A DNA stretch of 64,000 nt from Tepidibacter mesophilus (GTDB lineage: Bacteria > Bacillota > Clostridia > Peptostreptococcales > Peptostreptococcaceae). The notes under the pieces are model-generated. The model was not told the DNA's origin. It worked only from the letters and a program-made list of their open reading frames with translations, and did not search any database. The first letter of the stretch is position 1. Every line of letters starts with the position of its first letter. This document shows positions 57,189 to 64,000 of this stretch, piece by piece. The stretch spans positions 124,001-188,000 of the forward strand of contig NZ_BDQY01000001.1 in NCBI RefSeq assembly GCF_002724055.1, given 5' to 3'. Made by a program: the position numbers and the translations under genes.

Positions 57189-59189
57189 TTAATTTCCTCC
57201 TTCTTTTGGATACTCTATTCTTTGATGAAACATACCCATAATGACTTCTATAAAAGCTTCTTTTATCAAGTCTAATTCTTTTAATGTCAAATCGCTTTTA
57301 TCAAACTGTCCATCATTCAATTTACCTTTGACTATTTTTTCTATCATATTCTCAATTTTTTCTTTACTTGGTTCTTTTATACTTCTAATAGCCGCTTCTA
57401 CAGAATCTGCCATCATTATTACAGCCGCTTCTTTACTTTGAGGTTGTGGCCCTTTATATCTAAAGTCAGCTTCTTTTGCATCCATTCCTATCTCTTTAGC
57501 CTTGTAATAAAAGTAAGCAACCGATGTTGTACCATGATGCTCTCTTATTATATTTATTATTTCTTTAGGTAATTTATATTTTTGAGCAAGCTCTACTCCA
57601 TAGCTTACATGTTCTTTAATTATCTGAGTGCTCATCATAGGGGATATCTTATCATGAGGATTATCCATAGTTATTTGATTCTCTTTAAAAAAATACGGCT
57701 TTGATAGTTTTCCCATGTCATGATAATATGAAGCTACTCTTGCAAATAAAGAATTTGCTTCAATTTTATCACAAGCCCTTTCTGCTAAATTCCCAACTAT
57801 TATACTGTGATGATATGTACCTGGTGTTTCTATTAGCATCCTTTTTAATATTTCATTATTAGCACTTGATAATTCTAATAATTTAAGACTTGTCAGTATA
57901 TCAAAATAATGTTCCCATAAAGGTAAGCTTCCAACCACAAAAATAGATGAAATTATACCTGATAATAGTGAAAGTAATGAATTTATAAAAGGTTCTTTTA
58001 AGCTTGTTGTAGTTATAAACCCTATTGACATTACAAGTAACAAATTTAAAAGCCCTATTTTAAATCCTGTAATTATTACATTTCGTCTTTGAGCTATTTC
58101 AAGATTAGAAAAAGAAGCAAAAGTTCCTGAAACTAATGATATTAATAATATATTTATATCTCCTGTAGCTATATAAAGCATTATAGATATAATCAAATTC
58201 GATATTATAGCTATATTAGTATTTAAAAGTATACTTATTAACATACTAGCCCAAGCAACAGGGATTATATATAAAGATATTTTACTAAGAGTTATGCTAA
58301 TTAGCATAGTAATAGAAATAATCAATATTATTAGTAATAACTTCTTTTCATTTTTTAATGTGTTTTTGTCAAAAATATTTATATAAAGAACACCTAAAGC
58401 TTCAAGTATCAATATCATAATTATTAATCCTATTATAACAAAGAAATCTTCTTTGCCTTTTTTTTGAACAAAGCCTATACTTTGTAAAATTTCTAGTTTT
58501 TCTTTAGTTATAAGATCGCCCTTAGATATTATATTTTCACCTTTTGGTATTATAACCTTTTCAACAGAAGTCTTCGCTTGTTCTGTTTTTTGTTGCGTTT
58601 TTTCCAAATCCAAAAATTTATTCGGTCTTATATAGTTATCTATTATTTCTATGCTTAAAAGTTTTTCGTTTTGATTAAATGTTTTTATTTCTTCAAAAAA
58701 CTCTGATATATTCTCTTTTTGATATTCTACTTCCTCTTTTGTGATACCTGTGCTCATAATTTGGTTTATTATTTCAAATATATAATTTTTTAATTTTTCA
58801 AGTCTAACTTTGTCCATATTCAGAGCTAAGCTTATAGATTTATTAGATATAATAGAATATTTTCGCTGAATGCTTTCTAGTTTTTGCTTAAATTCTAATT
58901 CTTCATTATTATTAATGTCATTTATATCAGAAAAAAACTTTTCTATATCTGATTTTGTTTCTGCTTGAACTGTTAGATTTATTTTGTAAACAGGTTGAAC
59001 CTGTTGACCAGCCTTATCAATAAGTTTTTGTGTTTCTATCTTGTTTTCTATATCTTTTTTTGCTTTTATATCCTCTTGAGCTGTTTGCCCTACTTTTAAT
59101 TCATACTTTTGAGGAGATAAAAAAGCAAATATTACTATAAAATTAATTATAAAAAACAAAAGAGCAAGGGAAAACTTCCTAAATTTCAT
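57189..59189 (-). CDS. pgpH: 7TMR-HD phosphohydrolase PgpH (cyclic di-AMP phosphodiesterase)
   Basis: 666 residues. The order is one TM helix, an extracytoplasmic 7TM-HDED domain (about 30-270), seven TM helices (about 280-460) and a cytoplasmic HD domain with GTYHHSIIVGNLAERA and ASYYHDMGKL near residue 500. It degrades c-di-AMP in Firmicutes. It lies between phoH and ybeY, the usual order. Confidence 0.94.
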   Translation of the reverse strand: MKFRKFSLALLFFIINFIVIFAFLSPQKYELKVGQTAQEDIKAKKDIENKIETQKLIDKAGQQVQPVYKINLTVQAETKSDIEKFFSDINDINNNEELEFKQKLESIQRKYSIISNKSISLALNMDKVRLEKLKNYIFEIINQIMSTGITKEEVEYQKENISEFFEEIKTFNQNEKLLSIEIIDNYIRPNKFLDLEKTQQKTEQAKTSVEKVIIPKGENIISKGDLITKEKLEILQSIGFVQKKGKEDFFVIIGLIIMILILEALGVLYINIFDKNTLKNEKKLLLIILIISITMLISITLSKISLYIIPVAWASMLISILLNTNIAIISNLIISIMLYIATGDINILLISLVSGTFASFSNLEIAQRRNVIITGFKIGLLNLLLVMSIGFITTTSLKEPFINSLLSLLSGIISSIFVVGSLPLWEHYFDILTSLKLLELSSANNEILKRMLIETPGTYHHSIIVGNLAERACDKIEANSLFARVASYYHDMGKLSKPYFFKENQITMDNPHDKISPMMSTQIIKEHVSYGVELAQKYKLPKEIINIIREHHGTTSVAYFYYKAKEIGMDAKEADFRYKGPQPQSKEAAVIMMADSVEAAIRSIKEPSKEKIENMIEKIVKGKLNDGQFDKSDLTLKELDLIKEAFIEVIMGMFHQRIEYPKEGGN

Positions 59190-59204
59190 TTTTCCCTCTC
59201 CTTT

Positions 59205-60194
59205 CTAATTTTTATTTTTCTTTTTGCTATTTTTATATTCTTGTTTTTTCTCGTATTTACTATAAGCTTTGATTATTCTTTGAACAAGTTCATGTCTTAC
59301 AACATCTTTTTCTGTCAACTCACAAATAGATATTCCTTTTACATCTTTTAATACCTCTCTTGCATGTAAAAGCCCAGATTTTTTATTACTTGGAATGTCC
59401 GTTTGAGTAATATCACCAGTTACTACAGCCTTTGATCCAAATCCAAGTCTAGTTAAAAACATCTTCATTTGCTCTGGAGTTGTATTTTGAGCTTCATCAA
59501 GTATTATAAATGCGTTATCCAGTGTTCTACCTCTCATAAATGCGAGAGGTGCTATCTCTATTATTCCTCTTTCCATATATCTATCAAATTTTTCAGATCC
59601 AAGTATCTCAAACAGCGCATCATACAAAGGTCTTAAATATGGATCAACTTTATCTTTTAAATCACCAGGTAAAAAACCAAGCGTCTCTCCAGCTTCAACT
59701 GCGGGTCTTGTTAAAACAATTCTATTAACTTCATCTTTTTTAAGAGACCTAGCCGCCATGGCAACAGCTAAATATGTTTTACCGGTACCAGCAGGACCTA
59801 TTCCAAATGTAATATTATTTTCTTTTATTAAATTAATATACTTTTTCTGACCTAGAGTCTTTGGTTGTATAGGTTTTGATTTTATAGTAAAAGCAATAAT
59901 ATCATCAGATAGTTCTTGCATTTTTTCCTCACTACCCTCAAATAATAAGTTTATACAGTAGGATATATTCTGATTATTTAATTGATTTCCCTTTTCAACC
60001 ATAAGTTCTAACTCTTTAATAAGCCTTTTCCCAAGTTCTACATTTTTTTCTTCGCCTATTAGAACTATGCTTCCATCCCTTAATACTACATCAACATTAA
60101 TACCTTCTTCTATAATTTTTATATTTTTATCCAAGTTACCAAATAATTGTTTTGAAAATTCATCATTCTCTATCTGTATCTTGCAGTTTATCAT
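59205..60194 (-). CDS. phoH: PhoH family ATPase
   Basis: 329 residues. It has Walker A GIGPAGTGKTYLA near residue 133, Walker B FIILDEAQNTTPEQM near 230 and an Arg-rich C-terminus. It is linked with YbeY in RNA metabolism. The start overlaps yqfD by 32 nt, with GGAGG about 11 nt before the ATG. Confidence 0.95.
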   Translation of the reverse strand: MINCKIQIENDEFSKQLFGNLDKNIKIIEEGINVDVVLRDGSIVLIGEEKNVELGKRLIKELELMVEKGNQLNNQNISYCINLLFEGSEEKMQELSDDIIAFTIKSKPIQPKTLGQKKYINLIKENNITFGIGPAGTGKTYLAVAMAARSLKKDEVNRIVLTRPAVEAGETLGFLPGDLKDKVDPYLRPLYDALFEILGSEKFDRYMERGIIEIAPLAFMRGRTLDNAFIILDEAQNTTPEQMKMFLTRLGFGSKAVVTGDITQTDIPSNKKSGLLHAREVLKDVKGISICELTEKDVVRHELVQRIIKAYSKYEKKQEYKNSKKKNKN

Positions 60195-61338
60195 CAGTAT
60201 AATTTCCTCCTTCTACTTTTTCATACTTTCCTATATCTTCTAAGGTTTGTATAATCACAGTAAATTTCAATATATTTTTTTCTACACTATAATTTTCATT
60301 TTTATCTATTATCCTTGCCTGTACAGGCAATAAATAATCCATTTTTTTTAAAGCTTTTGATTTAAGTGTAGTTTTAATTTGATTTAGATTCTTATCATTT
60401 TTCTTTATATTAACTTCATAAAAAGTATTTATTTGAATTTGTATTGGAAATTCAAAGCTCTTATATTGAAGCTTCAAATCCTTTGTTTTTATATCGTAAT
60501 CTTTATAAGGTATATTTTTATTTGTTATAAATTCTTTATTATATAACTTAATTTTAAATATTTTTTTATTTTTTCCCGTTCTGTTCTTGCTTTTATTTGT
60601 ATACTCTACCTTTTCTGTTATTTCATAAAATGTTTTTGCCCACACTTCTCCCTTAGCTGTAAGATTTCCACCAGCTATTAGTACATCTCCAGTTTTAACT
60701 ATATCACCTTTTTTAATCAATGATTCTCCACTTCTTGGTATTACTTTCTCTATTATACCATCTTTTTTGGCAATTATATTACAATTTATTTTGCTATTTT
60801 CTTTAGGTTCTTCAGCTTTCTTCACTATATCTACAAAAGCACTAGTTCCCTGTATATTTATAGATATATATGCAATTGAATTAAACTTATATAATATACT
60901 ATCCCTTACATCCTTTTTATTTATTATATATTTATTCGTTCCAGGCTTAAGTCCACATTCATAAAGCTGTTTTCTTAATTCTTTTTTATCTATACCTTCA
61001 GGGCAGTCTATATACACATTTGTTATAAATGTTGTCAAAAACAATAATATAAGTACAGATAAAACTCCTCCAAATAAAAGGGTTTTTCTTTTATAAACCC
61101 TTTTCATAAAAAACGGTAGTCCAACTGACCTTTTAATCTTTAAATTGTAATTAGATTTTCTATAAATACTTATAAGTTCTTTAACATCATCTTTGTATAC
61201 ATAGGCTTCTATTTTTGTTTCAGATATCCTTTTTATATTAAATATATAAATTTTATTTTTAGCTAAATTATTTATAAATTTTTCTAAATTTAAGCCTTCT
61301 ATATTTATAACACAAAATCCTTTAATATATTGCCACAA
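60163..61338 (-). CDS. yqfD: sporulation protein YqfD
   Basis: 391 residues. One TM helix near residue 90 (LLFGGVLSVLILLFLTTFI) is flanked by a cytoplasmic N-terminal domain and a large outer C-terminal domain with a barrel-sandwich-like part (IIAKKDGIIEKVIPRSGESL). Bacillus YqfD is needed for forespore engulfment stages of sporulation. TTG at 61338 follows AAGGGGGC. Confidence 0.9.
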   Translation of the reverse strand: MWQYIKGFCVINIEGLNLEKFINNLAKNKIYIFNIKRISETKIEAYVYKDDVKELISIYRKSNYNLKIKRSVGLPFFMKRVYKRKTLLFGGVLSVLILLFLTTFITNVYIDCPEGIDKKELRKQLYECGLKPGTNKYIINKKDVRDSILYKFNSIAYISINIQGTSAFVDIVKKAEEPKENSKINCNIIAKKDGIIEKVIPRSGESLIKKGDIVKTGDVLIAGGNLTAKGEVWAKTFYEITEKVEYTNKSKNRTGKNKKIFKIKLYNKEFITNKNIPYKDYDIKTKDLKLQYKSFEFPIQIQINTFYEVNIKKNDKNLNQIKTTLKSKALKKMDYLLPVQARIIDKNENYSVEKNILKFTVIIQTLEDIGKYEKVEGGNYTDDKLQDTDRE

Positions 61339-61351
61339 CTTTTATGCCCCC

Positions 61352-61588
61352 TTAAACCCAATATTCAATAGAGTATATTTTACCTTCAACACATAAATCA
61401 TCCTCAGTTATATATTTAATAATAAGGTTTTCCCCTTCTATCTTTAAAACATTTTCCTTTGTATCAATTTTTATCAGCTGTTTAGAATATTCCATCACAC
61501 TTGTATAATTTTCTATGTTAACACATTTATTGCTAATGGTAGTAACCCTTGGCAAATCGATTTGTAAATCATTAGGCAAGTTAACCAT
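61352..61588 (-). CDS. yqfC: sporulation protein YqfC
   Basis: 78 residues, a YabP/YqfC-fold small protein with GENLIIKYITEDDLCVEGKI at the C-terminus. It is the usual partner just before yqfD in the sporulation operon. ATG at 61588 follows GGGGAGGTG; an in-frame GTG at 61594 is inside that site. Confidence 0.88.
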   Translation of the reverse strand: MVNLPNDLQIDLPRVTTISNKCVNIENYTSVMEYSKQLIKIDTKENVLKIEGENLIIKYITEDDLCVEGKIYSIEYWV

Positions 61589-61617
61589 TATCACACCTCC
61601 CCTTATATAATTTTATG

Positions 61618-61705
61618 AGTTCTATATTATTTAATTCCTAATTTTAAACTTATATTTTAATTGTTGTATAGAACTTGGCTTTCATATTATTTAATATATA
61701 GAACT
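61618..61705. repeat. repeated AGTTCTATA / TATAGAACT motifs between yqfC and sor
   Basis: AGTTCTATA at 61618-61626 and its reverse complement TATAGAACT at 61667-61675 and 61697-61705. The 12-mer ATATTATTTAAT occurs at 61624-61635 and 61684-61695. These lie in a 217-bp divergent intergenic region and could be operator sites. Confidence 0.45.
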
Positions 61706-61805
61706 TTTATTTATATTTAATCTATTTATTTATGTTTAAATTTATTAGTTGAGGGCATATATATAATATATATAAATAATAAGTTTAAAAGGGAGGTTTT
61801 TATAA

Positions 61806-62180
61806 ATGAAAAGCTTAAAAGAATTTTTACAAACTGGAGATTTTAAAGGAGAAAAACACGTACCTGTTATACATTTACCTGAGAATATAGAAAAAGACAA
61901 GGAATTTGATTTAAGAGTGTCTATAGGAGATGAGATAAAACATCCTAATACTTTAGAGCACCATATAGCTTGGGTTAAAGTTTTCTTCAAAGGTGAAAAT
62001 GATAAATTTCCTGTTGAAATAGCTAGTTTTAATTTTTCAGCTCACGGTGAATCGGACAACACAACTCAACCCGTAGGAATTACAAGTGTTAAAGTTGGTA
62101 AATCAGGAACTATACACGCACTTAGCTACTGTAATATACACGGACTTTGGGAAAACAGCGCATGCATAGAGGTTAAATAA
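61806..62180 (+). CDS. superoxide reductase (neelaredoxin, class II desulfoferrodoxin-like)
   Basis: 124 residues. The square-pyramidal Fe site is seen as EKHVPVIHLP near 17-26, HPNTLEHHI near 46-54 and CNIHGLW near 108-114, giving four His and one Cys. The Glu and Lys of the active loop are present in EKHVP. No N-terminal desulforedoxin domain, so it is a one-iron enzyme. It reduces superoxide to peroxide in the cytoplasm of anaerobes. ATG follows AAGGGAGG. Confidence 0.93.
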   Translation: MKSLKEFLQTGDFKGEKHVPVIHLPENIEKDKEFDLRVSIGDEIKHPNTLEHHIAWVKVFFKGENDKFPVEIASFNFSAHGESDNTTQPVGITSVKVGKSGTIHALSYCNIHGLWENSACIEVK

Positions 62181-62182
62181 AA

Positions 62183-62265
62183 CCATCTAGTTGCAACTAT
62201 AGTTATCAGATCAATATTATCTTCAATTTAAAAATCATAGAATTTCCTTAAGAATAAAAAATACT
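62183..62265 (+). repeat. possible degenerate copy D of the intergenic repeat
   Basis: It begins ATCTAGTTGCAACTAT and contains CAATATTAT, then AAAAATCATAGAATTTCCTT and GAATAAAAAA, resembling the second half of copy B (AAAATCATATAG, TTCCTATAG, GTAAAAAG). The first half is mostly lost. Confidence 0.3.
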
Positions 62266-62272
62266 AGCTTAT

Positions 62273-62301
62273 TTGACAAGTTGCAACTTTTATATTAAAA
62301 T
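62273..62301 (+). promoter_or_regulatory. promoter of the BCCT transporter gene
   Basis: -35 TTGACA (62273-62278), 17-nt spacer, -10 TAAAAT (62296-62301). The palindrome AGTTGCAACT lies in the spacer (62279-62288) and is repeated at 62191-62200. Confidence 0.65.
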
Positions 62302-62359
62302 CGAGTTGTTACATTGGATATTCAATAAGTTATTCAAAATTTATTAATTATGATATTTA

Positions 62360-62395
62360 AATAAAAACAATTCAATGAATTGTTTTTATTTTTTT
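62360..62395 (+). terminator. terminator-like hairpin in the BCCT leader
   Basis: AATAAAAACAATTCA / TGAATTGTTTTTATT followed by TTTTT. It lies between the promoter and the start of the transporter gene, so it may attenuate that transcript as well as stop read-through from upstream. Confidence 0.55.
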
Positions 62396-62426
62396 GTGTA
62401 ATAAAAAATAATAAAGAGGTGGTTAT

Positions 62427-63893
62427 TTGTTTTTAAACAAGAAAGATAACAAAGTATTTATAATTTCAATTATTTTAGTAATATCAATAGTCCTGTGCTG
62501 TCTTATTGTTCCTAATTCATTTAGTTCTATAGCAAATAAAGCTTTAAATTTTTTAGTACATGAATTTGGATGGATTTATTTAATAAGTATGACTTTATTT
62601 TTGATTTTTAGTATAATGCTTGCATTTAGCAAGTATGGAAGTATAAAGTTAGGAGATGACAATTCAAAACCAGAATATAGCTATATATCTTGGTTTTCTA
62701 TGTTATTTAGTGCAGGTATGGGAATTGGTCTTGTATTTTGGGGGGTTGCCGAACCGCTTAATCATTATGTATCTCCTATAGGAGTTGATAGTGGATCAGA
62801 GTTAGCCAAAAGGTTTGCTATAAAAAAAGCATTCATGCACTGGGGACTTCACCCTTGGGCTGTATACAGTATATTAGCTTTATCTCTTGCATATATACAA
62901 TTTAGAAAAAAATATCCTTGTTTGATAAGTAATTTGTTTATCCCCTTATTTGGAAAGGATGTTTCTAATAGGAAAATCGGTAAATCAATAGATATTTTAG
63001 CAATTTTTGCTACTATAGGAGGTGCTGCTACTTCTCTAGGTCTTGGCACACTTCAAATAAACAGTGGTCTTAATTATTTATTCAATATTCCAGAAACTGC
63101 TATGATACAAACTATAATTATATTAGTAGTCACAGTTTTATTCATAATATCAGCTGTTGGTGGAGTTGATAAAGGGATAAAAATACTATCTAACTTAAAT
63201 ATATTAATGGCACTTGTTTTACTATTATTATCTATAATAATAGGACCAACCATTGACATACTTCATTCATTTTTCGTAGGTTTAAAAGATTATTCTAAAG
63301 ACCTTATAATCGAAATAAATCCTTTTGGAAAACCTGATTGGTACAAATCTTGGACCATATTTTATTGGGCTTGGTGGATATCATGGGCTCCATTCGTAGG
63401 AACTTTTATAGCTAGGATTTCAAAAGGAAGAACCATAAGAGAATTTATAATAGGAGTTTTATTAGTTCCCTCAATAGTTTCATTTTTATGGTTTTCAACA
63501 TTTGGTACTATGGGTACAAATTTAGGATTAGATATAGCAAACAATGCTATTTCAAAAACTTCAACTGCATTTTTCATAATTATGAATAACTACCCATTAG
63601 GAAGTTTAATATCTATAGTAGCTATAATACTTCTTTGTACATTCTTTGTTACATCAGCAGATTCAGCAACATTTGTCCTAGGTATGATGTCTTCTAATGG
63701 TAACCTAAATCCAAACAACAAAACAAAGATAACATGGGGGATATTACAATCATTATTAGCCCTATCTTTACTTTTATCAGGAGGTCTTAGTATGCTTCAG
63801 ACTATATCTATAGTCGCAGCATTTCCATTTATATTTGTAATATTATCATCTATATTATGTTTAATTAAATTTTTAAAACAAGAAAACATTTAG
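62427..63893 (+). CDS. BCCT family transporter (betaine/carnitine/choline type)
   Basis: 488 residues with about 12 TM helices. Family signatures are SAGMGIGLVFWGVAEPLNHY near residue 92 and the Trp-rich FYWAWWISWAPFVGTFIARI near 312, which lines the substrate site. It imports a quaternary ammonium compound, with Na+ or by exchange; the ligand is not decided by sequence. TTG at 62427 follows AGAGGTGG. The C-terminal tail is short, unlike the osmosensing tails of BetP and OpuD. Confidence 0.92.
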   Translation: MFLNKKDNKVFIISIILVISIVLCCLIVPNSFSSIANKALNFLVHEFGWIYLISMTLFLIFSIMLAFSKYGSIKLGDDNSKPEYSYISWFSMLFSAGMGIGLVFWGVAEPLNHYVSPIGVDSGSELAKRFAIKKAFMHWGLHPWAVYSILALSLAYIQFRKKYPCLISNLFIPLFGKDVSNRKIGKSIDILAIFATIGGAATSLGLGTLQINSGLNYLFNIPETAMIQTIIILVVTVLFIISAVGGVDKGIKILSNLNILMALVLLLLSIIIGPTIDILHSFFVGLKDYSKDLIIEINPFGKPDWYKSWTIFYWAWWISWAPFVGTFIARISKGRTIREFIIGVLLVPSIVSFLWFSTFGTMGTNLGLDIANNAISKTSTAFFIIMNNYPLGSLISIVAIILLCTFFVTSADSATFVLGMMSSNGNLNPNNKTKITWGILQSLLALSLLLSGGLSMLQTISIVAAFPFIFVILSSILCLIKFLKQENI

Positions 63894-63928
63894 AAAATAC
63901 TAAAACTAAACTACTATTATATCAATAA

Positions 63929-63973
63929 AATGCGTTGGATTGATAATCTTAATTTTATCAACCAACGTATTAA
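63929..63973 (+). terminator. probable terminator after BCCT gene
   Basis: Imperfect hairpin AATGCGTTGGATTGATAA / TTATCAACCAACGTATT; no clear T-run follows before the window ends. Confidence 0.4.
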
Positions 63974-64000
63974 TTAATACTTATCTTCTCAAACATTATC

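Noticed and set aside
1-64000. CRISPR array, prophage, integrase, transposase, rRNA or tRNA genes
   Set aside because: No regular repeat-spacer pattern, no mobile-element proteins and no recognisable RNA gene were seen by eye; a covariance search was not possible.

Overview
The window is AT-rich DNA from an anaerobic, spore-forming, Gram-positive bacterium of the class Clostridia, probably near the Peptostreptococcaceae/Clostridiaceae. The evidence is T-box leaders, strong GGAGG ribosome sites with frequent TTG/GTG starts, an [FeFe] hydrogenase cluster, superoxide reductase, pyruvate phosphate dikinase with its regulators, and sporulation genes (CotSA-like, YqfC, YqfD, a DUF3787 spore-surface protein). 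The genus assignment is inference. No rRNA, tRNA, CRISPR array, prophage or intact insertion sequence was recognised.

Left part (1-17.4 kb): a very large cyclic beta-1,2-glucan synthase-like gene cut by the window edge, a sugar-nucleotidyltransferase/phosphomutase fusion, a D-Ala-D-Ala carboxypeptidase, a two-TM potassium-channel-like protein with a pentapeptide-like domain, a broken staygreen gene, a metallophosphoesterase, asnS behind an Asn T-box, a small spore-surface protein and an LrgA/LrgB pair.

Middle (17.5-43.4 kb): the trimeric hydrogenase hndA-hndC-hndD, a CotSA-like glycosyltransferase, an APC permease, a cytoplasmic parvulin foldase, a Na+/H+ antiporter, a MarR regulator with a nitronate monooxygenase-like gene whose promoter carries two FabT-like boxes, and an amino-acid ABC transporter behind two tandem T-boxes whose specifier reads UUC (Phe). 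Then come a CBS protein, cold-shock protein, amidase, a ZnuA-like protein whose expected metal ligands all appear to be replaced by Asn, cardiolipin synthase, a DEDDh exonuclease, and a six-gene operon resembling E. coli ynjBCD-ynjF plus a CCG-domain iron-sulfur protein.

Right part (43.5-64 kb): mostly core genes on the minus strand. These are ccpN-ppsR-ppdK (pyruvate/PEP control), glyQ-glyS, yqzL-recO-DUF4342, DUF502-cdd-era-mgtE and yqfC-yqfD-phoH-pgpH-ybeY-dgkA/PAP2. A superoxide reductase and a BCCT osmolyte transporter follow on the plus strand.

No single wholly new system stands out. The most interesting items are the ZnuA-like protein without its ligands, the ynj-like operon with a CCG protein, the tandem Phe T-boxes, an imperfect intergenic repeat family (three clear copies, one possible), two very long perfect palindromes, the internally deleted staygreen gene, and a terminator hairpin that contains the yqzL ribosome site.
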